A stretch of DNA of 64,000 nucleotides from Aidingimonas halophila (lineage in GTDB: Bacteria; Pseudomonadota; Gammaproteobacteria; Pseudomonadales; Halomonadaceae): assembly GCF_900106955.1 (NCBI RefSeq), contig NZ_FNNI01000011.1, positions 1-64,000 on the forward strand, read 5' to 3'. Positions within the stretch are counted from its first letter, which is position 1; each line of letters starts with the position of its first letter. The notes under the pieces were generated by a model. That model ran no database searches and was not told where the DNA came from. It saw only the letters and a list, made by a program, of their open reading frames with translations. Positions 56,273-64,000 of the stretch are shown here, one piece after another. The position numbers were made by a program, and so were the translations under genes.

Positions 56273-59032
56273 CTACCGGGCATCTTCATGTTGACGAGGC
56301 TGAGCGGGCGCTTCCGGAAGCTCCATCACCAAACAGGCTCCCCCCAGGGTTGGTGCATCCTCAACCCACAATCGCCCTCCCAGGTGGGCGACAATCCCCC
56401 GGCTTATCGGCAAGCCCAGTCCACTGCCTCGGGGTCTTCCCTGTGCCTGACTGTGACTGGCGCCAGGCTGATGAATCTGGTGGAACTTCTCGAACACCCG
56501 TTCCCGTTCTTCGGGGGCGATACCGATGCCATTGTCCTCGACGCTGAGGCGAAAACGGTCCTTATGGCGAGTCAACGTCAAATGCACTTGCGGGGACTGC
56601 TCATCGGCGAATTTGCCGGCATTGTCCACCAGGTTGATGATGACCTGCTCTAGACGGTCGGGGTCTCCTATCACTGGTGAAGAATCGGTGGCAATATCGA
56701 CCGTCAGGGTGACGCCACGATCATTCTGAACGTGCTGCAGGGTATCAATGCTCCGCTGCGTCAGGGTGACCAGGTCCAGGGGTTGGGGATTGAGTGTGAG
56801 ACGACCCGACTCGAGACGCGCCAGGTCAAGAATTTCCTCGATCAATCGTGACAGGCGCTGACTCTCCCAGACGACGACATCGAGAAAATGTTCCCGCTTA
56901 TCGTCCGGTAGCTCCCGGTTGTCACGCAGGATTTCAGCAAAGGCACGAATCGATGTCAGTGGGGTCCGCAATTCATGGCTGACCATGGCAACGAATTCAT
57001 CCTTGAGTCGATCCAGTTCCCGCAAGCGCTCATTGGCGCTACGCAGTTCTTCACCGATACGTGCCAATTCACGAGACTTCTGTTCGAGACGCCGGTTGTA
57101 CTCCAATGTCTGAGACGTCGTATCGAGAATGCGCAGTACCGCCTCCAGGTCGAGTGCCTCTCCCTGAACGACGGAATGAATCAATACGCGAGCCGAGGCG
57201 TTACCCAGCGCTCCTGCCAACGCTTGTTCGGCGCGGGCAATGGTTTCCGGTGCGACGGGATGCTCGTTGCCATGGTCGCCTTCGTCTGTCATGAGAATCC
57301 GTTGCGTGGCCGAGGTACCGAGATAGCGGCCGAGTAAGGTACGCAGCTCGCCTTGGGTCGTTCGGCCCTGCCATAGTGAGCGGTAGACCAACGAGGAATG
57401 CTGGGCTTCGGTGAAGAGTGCCGCTTGTGTCTGCTCCAGCCGACTGGACTGGCTGAATAGCGAGACCCCGATCAGGAGACCGGTATTGGCCAGTAGACTC
57501 CATAATAGTGAGTGGCTATAGATATCCCAGTTTTCCAGTCCAAAGAGTGCATAGGGGCGAAGCCATTCCAGCCCCATCAGTCCCCGTTCGATAAAATCGG
57601 CATCCAGCCAGCCTGACTGGGCAAAGCCAGGAATCAACAATGTATAACACCACAGGGTGAAACCGGCGATGAGCCCGACAATCGCACCTTGCCTTGTGGC
57701 GCCACGCCAATACAGGCCGAGCAGCAATGCGGGAGCGAACTGAGCGGCGGCAGCGAAAGATACCAGGCCAATGGTGACGAGGCTGTACGCATCGCCAAGC
57801 AGTGCATGGTACAGGTAGCCGAGCAGTAGGATCAGCACGATGGCGATGCGGCGTATGCCCAACAGCCAGCCGGACAAGTCGCGACGATTGTTGAGATGAA
57901 GGCGTTTCGAGCGCAATAGCAGTGGCATGATCAGTTGGTTGCTGACCATCGTCGACATGGCGATGGTTTCGACGATGACCATGCCGGTCGCCGCCGAGAG
58001 CCCACCGATGAACACCAGTAAGGGGAGTCCTTCCAGGCCGGCGGAGAGGGGCAGTGTCAGTACGAAACTGTCCGGGTCCTGGCCGGCGTCGGCGATCAGC
58101 AGCCCCGCCAGGGCTATCGGAATCACGAAAATGTTGATGGCGAACAGATAAAGAGGGAACAGCCAGGAAGCCCGTTTGAGGTGCGTCTCGTCGACATTCT
58201 CGACCACCAGGATCTGAAATTGGCGGGGTAGCGTCAAAAAGGCAAGAAACGCCATCACCAGGGTGCCGACCCAACCTACGGCACCGCCAGGCACGGCGTC
58301 CAGGCTGAGTAGCCGTGTCAGGTCATCTGTCTGGCGAGCCGTCGCCAGCAAGTCGCCGGGGCCATTGAAGATCACAAAGACGGTGAAGAGTCCCACGCAC
58401 AGGAACGCCACCAGTTTGATGAGTGATTCGAAGGCGATGGCCGCCACCATGCCTTCATGGCGCTCGCTGGCGTCGAGATGGCGGGTGCCGAACAGGATGA
58501 TGAAAACCGCGAGAACAAGGGCGACCCAGAACGATTTGTCGTTCCAGAAACTTTCCTCTGCCATGCGCAATTCGGGAGCTTGGGGGTAATTCATGAGCAC
58601 GGCATGGCTGAGCGTAATGGCCTTGAGTTGCAATGCGATATAGGGCGTGATTCCGATCAGCGCGATGATCGCCACGAGAACACCGACCTCCACGCTTTTG
58701 CCATAGCGGGCACTCAGGAAATCGGCGATCGAGGTGATGCGTTGCGTGCGGGCGATACGCACCATCTTGCGAATGATGAACGGACTGGTCAGCATCGCCA
58801 GCGTCGGGCCGAGGTAGATCAACAGGAAGCTAGGTCCGCCTTCGGCTGCTCGCCCGACGCTCCCATAGAAGGTCCAGGCGGTGCAGTATACGGCAATGGA
58901 CAGTGCATAAACGGTAGGAGAGCCGATGATGGATCGCCCCTGTTCGGCGCGTCGGTCCCCCCAGGCGGCGATGACGAAAAGCAGGGCGAGATAGCCGAAA
59001 GCGATACCCAGGACAATGGGGTCGGTCCTCAT
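56273..59032 (-). CDS. Sodium:solute symporter-histidine kinase hybrid (CbrA-like)
   Basis: A 919-residue sensor. Residues about 1-540 form a 12-13-helix sodium:solute symporter (SLC5) domain. A STAC-type linker follows (about 545-650: ALFTEAQHSSLVYRSLWQG). Then come the kinase H-box with His686 in SHELRTPLTS, the N-box INLVDNAGKF, and the ATP lid motifs DNGIGI and GSGLGLP. There is no PAS or attached receiver domain. CbrA and CrbS have this design and sense carbon sources. A small two-helix gene overlapping its start recalls cbrX upstream of pseudomonad cbrA. No CbrB-type sigma-54 activator is in the window; the likely partner is the receiver at 61310. Confidence 0.9.
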   Translation of the reverse strand: MRTDPIVLGIAFGYLALLFVIAAWGDRRAEQGRSIIGSPTVYALSIAVYCTAWTFYGSVGRAAEGGPSFLLIYLGPTLAMLTSPFIIRKMVRIARTQRITSIADFLSARYGKSVEVGVLVAIIALIGITPYIALQLKAITLSHAVLMNYPQAPELRMAEESFWNDKSFWVALVLAVFIILFGTRHLDASERHEGMVAAIAFESLIKLVAFLCVGLFTVFVIFNGPGDLLATARQTDDLTRLLSLDAVPGGAVGWVGTLVMAFLAFLTLPRQFQILVVENVDETHLKRASWLFPLYLFAINIFVIPIALAGLLIADAGQDPDSFVLTLPLSAGLEGLPLLVFIGGLSAATGMVIVETIAMSTMVSNQLIMPLLLRSKRLHLNNRRDLSGWLLGIRRIAIVLILLLGYLYHALLGDAYSLVTIGLVSFAAAAQFAPALLLGLYWRGATRQGAIVGLIAGFTLWCYTLLIPGFAQSGWLDADFIERGLMGLEWLRPYALFGLENWDIYSHSLLWSLLANTGLLIGVSLFSQSSRLEQTQAALFTEAQHSSLVYRSLWQGRTTQGELRTLLGRYLGTSATQRILMTDEGDHGNEHPVAPETIARAEQALAGALGNASARVLIHSVVQGEALDLEAVLRILDTTSQTLEYNRRLEQKSRELARIGEELRSANERLRELDRLKDEFVAMVSHELRTPLTSIRAFAEILRDNRELPDDKREHFLDVVVWESQRLSRLIEEILDLARLESGRLTLNPQPLDLVTLTQRSIDTLQHVQNDRGVTLTVDIATDSSPVIGDPDRLEQVIINLVDNAGKFADEQSPQVHLTLTRHKDRFRLSVEDNGIGIAPEERERVFEKFHQIHQPGASHSQAQGRPRGSGLGLPISRGIVAHLGGRLWVEDAPTLGGACLVMELPEAPAQPRQHEDAR

Positions 59033-59250
59033 GGGCCATCGTCCCCGTGCTGCTCGTCATGTGAAGGGTATTCCATCAACCAGGCGGTCAGAGCGATCAC
59101 AAGCCCCCAGGCGACGAATAGATAAAACGACAACGACGTAATGCCACTGGGGGCGTAGCGATCGAAGATCAATATCAGCGGGGGAGAGAATAGCAATATG
59201 GCCAGGCCGATCAGGGCGACCAGTCGCTCTTTGCGCTTTGCCGGACTCAT
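59029..59250 (-). CDS. Small two-helix membrane protein (CbrX-like position)
   Basis: A 73-residue protein with two hydrophobic helices (ALIGLAILLFSPPLILIF and LSFYLFVAWGLVIALTAWLM) and a charged tail. Its ATG overlaps the exonuclease stop (ATGA), and its stop overlaps the kinase start (ATGA), so all three are translationally coupled. Position and topology match CbrX, the small protein before cbrA in Pseudomonas. Its role is unknown; a subunit or chaperone of the symporter part is inference. Confidence 0.82.
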   Translation of the reverse strand: MSPAKRKERLVALIGLAILLFSPPLILIFDRYAPSGITSLSFYLFVAWGLVIALTAWLMEYPSHDEQHGDDGP

Positions 59251-61313
59251 GCGCTGGCGTCCTCCTTGTCGAAAGCGCTGGCCTGGAGCGTCAGGAGCTC
59301 TTCGAGTGTGACAATGCCGCGCGCTTCCAGACGCGGCAGCAACGCAAGCCATAGTGATGCGGTCAGACGGGCGTCCCCCAGTGCCGTGTGTCGGGCGCCG
59401 GGAGGGGATGGCAGGTCGAACCGGGCAACCAGCGTATCCAGGTCATGGCCATCCAATCCTTCATCCAAAGCGCGTGAGATAAGCAACGTGTCGATAACGG
59501 GCATGTCGAACTCGACACTGTGGCCGGGGGGATGGATCGCCAGCATGTCGAAAGCCGCGTTATGTGCCAGCAGAACAGCGTCGCCGGTGTAATCCCGAAA
59601 CCGGGGTAGCGCGATGTTCAGAGGGGGAGCACCTTCGACATCGTCATCCGTCAATCCATGGATGGCCGTGCTATCCGGTGGAATGGAGCGTCCCGGGTCG
59701 ATACGTTGGTCGAAGGTGTCATCGGCCAGCAATCGGTTGTTGACGATGCGGCAAGCGCCCAGACTGATGATGGTATCGCCGCGGCGTAACGCCAATCCGG
59801 TGGTTTCGGTGTCGAAAGCCACGATCTCGAGAGTTCTCAAGGGGCGCTGCATGACGGCGGTATCCGGTGGCGGAAGTTCGGCGATACCGAAGTCGTGGAA
59901 TTCGGGGCGTGGCGGTCGTGGTGTCTCGGGTGCTCCGACCTTCTCCACTGCGGGTAATGGCAGCCGCAACCGGGCATGATGTCGGTCCGCATCGGGTAGA
60001 CTCCAGAGGTCGCTATCATGATGTCGTAACAGGTCGCCAATCGTCGGTGATAGCGGCAGGGTTTCGATCTGCATGCCGCACCAGGTGGATAACTCCTGCT
60101 GACGTACAGGATCGCCGACCCAAATCAAGTCGAGATAGATGCGCCGATTCCCCAGACAGATTTCCGCTTCGAGTGTCGCCTGGCAGGAATGCGTGGCGAG
60201 GCGTTCCAGAAGTCTTTCCAGTAGCACCAGTAAGGCAGGAGCATCAGCCTTGAGCCAGGCGGGAATGCCGATGGGCACGAGATGAATCGGCGTGGAGTAC
60301 AGCCGAGCATTGAGCGACTGAAAAAGGTCATTCGACCAGACGGGGACCAGACGATCCCCTTCACGCCGCATTTCGTCGAGCAATGCTCCCAATTGCTCGA
60401 GATGCTTGTTGAGGGCGAGACTCTCCTCTTCGATCACCGTGTCGAGGCGTCGATGAAAGTGTGTATCGGCTTCCGATGATTTTTTCCCCTGATGTATCAG
60501 GACGCTGGCGGCACTGCTCAGGCTGGCGCTATGACGACGTAGATCGGGAAGCAGGTCACCGAGTTGACGTCGGTATGTCATATCGTTTGCCCAGTTGTCC
60601 GTGGCATCACGCAGTATCAGGAGTGTCTCTCTCTGAGTGGCCGATATACGTCGCAGAGTACAGTGCAGCCATCGCTCGCCGAAGGGGACATAGGCTTCAC
60701 GCGGTGAGCCATCATCGGGCAGAGTCTGAAGGGCATCATGTAGGCTGCGCGTGGTAAGCAGGTTATCCAGGCGCTTCCCCAGACCCAGCCCGTGACATCC
60801 TTCAAACAATGTCTCGGCGGCGTGGTTGAATAACACCAGGCGCTGGTGCTGGTCACACAGCAACAGCGGGATGTCCAGGATTTGTAGTAGTGCTTCGAGT
60901 TCACGACGGATCCGGGCAGCACTGCGGGCACCATCCGTGTGAGCGGTCTCCAGTCGTTGGCGGTCATTGCGCCACCCCTCTCGGAGGCGTTCGAGATCCG
61001 GTGTCAGCCCCTGCAGCCATCCTTCGAGAGGGAAATCATCACGAGCATCCGGATTGGCAGCCAAGCGTGCCAGCAGAACATGTAGATGGCGAAGCGGTGT
61101 GATCAAGCGCCGGGATAGCAAGAGACCGGAGAGACAGATCGTCACGCTCGTCGACAGGCAGGCCAGCCAGAGCAGCAACTGGGCAATGCCGGTTGGGGAC
61201 AATCTGGCATCGAGCCACAATGCGGTGAAAATGCCGCCAAATAGCGTCAATCCACCGAGCGCCAACCAGATGCCGAGCAGGTGCTGGTGCTTGGGCAAGT
61301 GGCGATACGTCAT
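59247..61313 (-). CDS. Membrane sensor-like module fused to a DnaQ-type exonuclease
   Basis: A 688-residue protein with an unusual layout. Two membrane helices (about 13-35 and 45-70) and a HAMP-like/coiled-coil stretch come first, then a PAS-like segment around 145-235 ([25 protein letters not shown]). Next is a region resembling a histidine kinase but lacking a recognisable H-box. The C-terminus is a DEDDh 3'-5' exonuclease: Asp501 and Glu503 in AFDTETTGL, Asp589 in [10 protein letters not shown], His642 and Asp647 in [12 protein letters not shown]. The nuclease residues are intact while the kinase part looks degenerate. It overlaps both neighbours by 4 bases. Substrate and signal are unknown. 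Confidence 0.85.
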   Translation of the reverse strand: MTYRHLPKHQHLLGIWLALGGLTLFGGIFTALWLDARLSPTGIAQLLLWLACLSTSVTICLSGLLLSRRLITPLRHLHVLLARLAANPDARDDFPLEGWLQGLTPDLERLREGWRNDRQRLETAHTDGARSAARIRRELEALLQILDIPLLLCDQHQRLVLFNHAAETLFEGCHGLGLGKRLDNLLTTRSLHDALQTLPDDGSPREAYVPFGERWLHCTLRRISATQRETLLILRDATDNWANDMTYRRQLGDLLPDLRRHSASLSSAASVLIHQGKKSSEADTHFHRRLDTVIEEESLALNKHLEQLGALLDEMRREGDRLVPVWSNDLFQSLNARLYSTPIHLVPIGIPAWLKADAPALLVLLERLLERLATHSCQATLEAEICLGNRRIYLDLIWVGDPVRQQELSTWCGMQIETLPLSPTIGDLLRHHDSDLWSLPDADRHHARLRLPLPAVEKVGAPETPRPPRPEFHDFGIAELPPPDTAVMQRPLRTLEIVAFDTETTGLALRRGDTIISLGACRIVNNRLLADDTFDQRIDPGRSIPPDSTAIHGLTDDDVEGAPPLNIALPRFRDYTGDAVLLAHNAAFDMLAIHPPGHSVEFDMPVIDTLLISRALDEGLDGHDLDTLVARFDLPSPPGARHTALGDARLTASLWLALLPRLEARGIVTLEELLTLQASAFDKEDASA

Positions 61314-61684
61314 GGCTCACCCCTGCTGAGCAGTGCTTGGACTTTTTCTATAAGAGCCTGGGTCGAGAACGGTTTGGTGATGTAATCGTCGGCACCCAAT
61401 GCCAGTCCCTTTTCGCGCTCCACTTCGCGGCCATGGGCCGTCAACATGATGATCGGCAATGTCGCGTGTTCCCGTGTGGCACGAAGTCGTTCCAGTACAT
61501 CGAAACCACTCATGCCGGGCAAACTGATGTCAAGGAGCATCAAGTCCGGGGGCATTCGAGCGATATCTGCCAGGGCGCTTTCGCCATCCATGGCCGTCGC
61601 CACCTCGAAACCGGCTTGTTGCATCAAGAATTCCAGCGACAACACGATGTTCGGCTCATCATCCACTACCAGGATTCGGGCCAT
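61310..61684 (-). CDS. Single-domain response regulator
   Basis: A 124-residue stand-alone receiver with acidic residues at the VVDDEPN pocket, phospho-acceptor Asp52 ([10 protein letters not shown]), the conserved Thr/Ser switch (MLTAHG) and Lys of ITKPFS. There is no output domain. AAAGGAGG precedes its ATG, and its stop overlaps the exonuclease start (ATGA), so it heads the four-gene operon. It probably takes phosphate from the kinase at 56273 and passes it on or acts by binding. Confidence 0.92.
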   Translation of the reverse strand: MARILVVDDEPNIVLSLEFLMQQAGFEVATAMDGESALADIARMPPDLMLLDISLPGMSGFDVLERLRATREHATLPIIMLTAHGREVEREKGLALGADDYITKPFSTQALIEKVQALLSRGEP

Positions 61685-61802
61685 GTGCGCCTCCTTTGCC
61701 TCTATTTCTGGAGTCTAGTGCGCCGTTGCCACGATGCGAAAGACGACCTTGGCAGGAGGTGATAGGGTAATGTCTCCGCTTCACATCGTCAGGGAGAGTA
61801 CG

Positions 61803-62486
61803 ATGATCAAGGTGCATCATCTGGAGCAATCGCGCTCACAGCGAGTGGTCTGGCTGCTCGAAGAGCTGAGTGCGGAGTATGAACTCGTGACCTATCGGCG
61901 CGACCCGAAGACATTCCTGGCGCCGGCATCGCTCAAGGCGGTGCATCCGTTGGGAAAATCGCCAGTGATCAGCGATGAGGAACGTGGAGGTCGTGTCATT
62001 GCCGAGTCCGGCGCTATCATCGAGTATCTGCTCGAGCGGTTCGGTGATGAGCAATGGCTACCACCGGCAGGCAGTGACGAACGGCTTCGATACCGGTTCT
62101 GGTTGCATCATGCCGAAGGCTCTGCCATGCCACCGCTCGTGATGCATCTCGTGTTCTCGCGGCTCGGCAAGCCACCGGTGCCTGCGCTGATTCGTCCCAT
62201 CGGCAGATTGCTCGGCAACGGGGTACAGCAACAGTTCCTCGAGCCTCAGATCGAAGCTCTCTTGACGTTGTGGAACAGCGAGCTGTCCCGTTCTCGTTGG
62301 TTCGCCGGCGATACCTTTACCGCCGCGGATATCCAGATGAGTTTTCCGGTGCAGGCAGCAAAAATGCGGTCAGGACTTCACGGTTACCCTCATCTGGAGG
62401 CATTTCTCGAACGCATGCGTGATCGCCCAGCCTATCAACGTGCGATGGAACGTGTCGGAGAACCGGGAGCGCTCGGTTCGTCGTGA
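61803..62486 (+). CDS. Glutathione S-transferase family protein
   Basis: A 227-residue GST. The N-terminal thioredoxin-like domain starts MIKVHHLEQSRSQRVVWLLEEL, with the glutathione-binding KSPVI and ESGAIIEYLL. The C-terminal helical domain contains SRWFAGDTFTAADIQMSFP. ATG 61803 is preceded by GGGAGA and gives the usual family start; longer starts are unlikely. The substrate cannot be told. It is divergent from the signalling operon. Confidence 0.9.
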   Translation: MIKVHHLEQSRSQRVVWLLEELSAEYELVTYRRDPKTFLAPASLKAVHPLGKSPVISDEERGGRVIAESGAIIEYLLERFGDEQWLPPAGSDERLRYRFWLHHAEGSAMPPLVMHLVFSRLGKPPVPALIRPIGRLLGNGVQQQFLEPQIEALLTLWNSELSRSRWFAGDTFTAADIQMSFPVQAAKMRSGLHGYPHLEAFLERMRDRPAYQRAMERVGEPGALGSS

Positions 62487-62628
62487 GCCACTCAAATCAT
62501 TCAACTTTGGATGTATTTTAGTGGTAACAAACTGATTGGCGATGGATTTATGGTTCTCAAGCCATCATCATTAGGCGCGTAACCATTTCGACGGTAGATA
62601 ACAGTACTCAATCCAAGGAGTCGCTCTC

Positions 62629-64000
62629 ATGAGTGCAATCGTCCTATTGGTGATAGGCCTTGGTGCCATGGCCTTGGGTTACTTCGTTTACTCGAAGTTC
62701 ATCGCCGAAAAGATTTTTCGTCTGGACCCTGACTTTCGCACGCCCTCTTATGAATATGAGGATGGTGTCGATTATGTGCCGACCAACCGGTATGTCCTCT
62801 GGGGACACCATTTCACCTCCGTGGCGGGCGCAGCACCGATCGTCGGTCCGGCCATTGCCGTTATCTGGGGTTGGTTGCCGGCGTTTTTGTGGGTCATTCT
62901 AGGGACCATCTTTTTCGCTGGTGTGCATGACGCCGGAGCGATCTGGGCCAGTGTCCGCAACAAGGCCAGGTCGATAGGGGCTCTGACCGGTGATGTCGTC
63001 GGCAAGCGGGCACGTAGCCTGTTCATGATCGTCATCTTCCTGGTGCTGCTGATGGTCAACGCGGTATTCGCCGTGGTCATCGCCGGGTTGATGATGGACT
63101 TTTCGAGTGCCGTAGTACCGGTCTGGGGTGCCATTCTGGTGGCATTGATCATCGGGCAGCTTATCTATCGTCGTGTACTGAGTCTGCCAATGGTCTCTAT
63201 TCTCGGCGTGCTCGCTCTCTACGCACTGATTGGCCTCGGGCCCTCGGTTCCGCTGCAGATGCCGGAGTCGGTCGGTGGCATGTCCGGTAATGCTGTCTGG
63301 ATTCTGATCCTGTTCGGTTATGCCACGATCGCCTCGTTGCTGCCGGTCTGGATGCTGTTGCAGCCGCGTGACTACATCAATGGACTCCAGTTGTTCATCG
63401 GCTTGATCATCCTCTATGGCGCTATTCTGCTGATGAATCCGAGCATGGTGGCGCCGGCGTTCAACGGCAACGTTCCCGAGGGAACGCCGTCGCTGGTGCC
63501 GCTCCTGTTCGTCACGATCGCCTGTGGTGCAATCTCCGGTTTCCATGGCCTGGTCTCGTCGGGCACGACGTCCAAGCAGTTGAAGAAGGAAACGGACGTT
63601 CGCTTCGTCGGTTACTTTGGCGCCATCGGAGAAGGGTCGCTGGCGTTGGCCGCCATTCTCGCCGCGACAGCCGGCTTTGCCTCCTTTGCCGACTGGGAGA
63701 GCATGTATTCGGCATTCGGACAGGGCGGAGTCACTGCCTTCGTCGAAGGGGGCGCCTATATCATCAATAATGGCCTGGGGTTACCGGAAGCCACGGCCGC
63801 GACACTGCTGACCGTCATGGCCTCCCTGTTTGCCGGGACGACGATGGATACCGGTTTGCGCCTGCAGCGCTATATCTTTCAGGAGTGGGGCGAGATCTAT
63901 GGTCTCGACTGGATGAAGAAGGGGGTGCCGGCAACGCTGCTGGCGGTTGGCAGCTGCCTGTTGTTGGCTTTCGGTGCCGGTGGCGCCGATGGTTCCGGTG
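62629..64000 (+). CDS. cstA: Carbon starvation protein CstA (pyruvate/peptide transporter), truncated
   Basis: The frame starts at ATG 62629 with AAGGAG at 62615-62620 and runs off the right edge after about 457 codons. It shows the CstA signature early on: YVPTNRYVLWGHHFTSVAGAAPIVGPAIA, followed by many hydrophobic helices and GAISGFHGLVSSGTTSKQL. CstA-family carriers import pyruvate or peptides and are induced by carbon limitation. The CbrA-like carbon-sensing operon nearby suggests related regulation, but no specific site links them. Confidence 0.95.
   Translation, partial: MSAIVLLVIGLGAMALGYFVYSKFIAEKIFRLDPDFRTPSYEYEDGVDYVPTNRYVLWGHHFTSVAGAAPIVGPAIAVIWGWLPAFLWVILGTIFFAGVHDAGAIWASVRNKARSIGALTGDVVGKRARSLFMIVIFLVLLMVNAVFAVVIAGLMMDFSSAVVPVWGAILVALIIGQLIYRRVLSLPMVSILGVLALYALIGLGPSVPLQMPESVGGMSGNAVWILILFGYATIASLLPVWMLLQPRDYINGLQLFIGLIILYGAILLMNPSMVAPAFNGNVPEGTPSLVPLLFVTIACGAISGFHGLVSSGTTSKQLKKETDVRFVGYFGAIGEGSLALAAILAATAGFASFADWESMYSAFGQGGVTAFVEGGAYIINNGLGLPEATAATLLTVMASLFAGTTMDTGLRLQRYIFQEWGEIYGLDWMKKGVPATLLAVGSCLLLAFGAGGADGSG

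Noticed and set aside
62899-63546. 215-codon minus-strand ORF opposite cstA
   Set aside because: Highly charged His/Asp/Gln-rich translation typical of the reverse strand of a membrane-protein gene.

Overview
The window looks like chromosomal core genome from a gammaproteobacterium, most likely a Halomonadaceae (Halomonas-type) organism. The reasons are gene orders shared with enteric and pseudomonad genomes (smrB-prmB-aroC, corC-ybeY-ybeZ-miaB, lapA-lapB, uvrY-uvrC-pgsA-tRNA Gly/Cys/Leu, fxsA-groES-groEL), a class I polyhydroxyalkanoate synthase with a phasin, a CbrA-like transporter/kinase hybrid, a CstA carrier and a moderately GC-rich composition. The family assignment is inference; no rRNA is present. 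Both ends are cut inside genes.

Layout. 1-5.2 kb: tail of an unidentified gene, a strong terminator, an alpha/beta hydrolase, a patatin-like lipase, SmrB, PrmB and chorismate synthase. 5.2-8.2 kb: PHA storage block (DUF6489-type protein, phasin, PhaC). 8.3-13.7 kb, minus strand: miaB > ybeZ > ybeY > corC > lnt, mostly translationally coupled. 14.1-20.2 kb: YgiM-like SH3 protein, tpm, yajG, ggt, rpe, a GIY-YIG protein and NADH dehydrogenase II. 20.5-26.5 kb: gph and the tryptophan genes trpE and trpGDC, separated by a 1.1-kb scar. 26.5-36.3 kb, minus strand: Na+/K+:H+ antiporter with an RCK domain, DUF2905, a two-gene RND efflux system and the giant YdiJ D-2-hydroxyglutarate dehydrogenase. 36.5-40.5 kb: serS, groES-groEL behind a sigma-32 promoter, and fxsA. 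40.7-45.5 kb: an SDR, a ComEA-like protein, pyrF, lapAB, ihfB, sdhE and ygfX. 45.6-51.1 kb: nadB, the tRNA Gly-Cys-Leu cluster, pgsA, uvrC, uvrY and tRNA-Ala. 51.2-55.1 kb: argF, grxD, rnt, argG and an HlyU-like protein. 55.1-62.5 kb: a DUF294 nucleotidyltransferase facing a four-gene overlapping signalling operon (receiver > sensor-like/DnaQ exonuclease fusion > small membrane protein > SSS-histidine kinase), then a glutathione transferase. 62.6 kb to the end: cstA, truncated.

The most interesting points are these. (1) The trp region has a readable attenuator before trpG (leader peptide ending QWWRF, competing hairpins, U-tract) and a second Trp-rich leader ORF before trpE. (2) The trpE-trpG gap holds a decayed copy of the trpG 5' end followed by a repeat-bounded segment with a small orphan ORF. 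(3) The signalling operon couples a CbrA-like kinase to a membrane protein that carries a degenerate sensor module fused to a DEDDh exonuclease. No CRISPR array, prophage or complete insertion sequence was seen.
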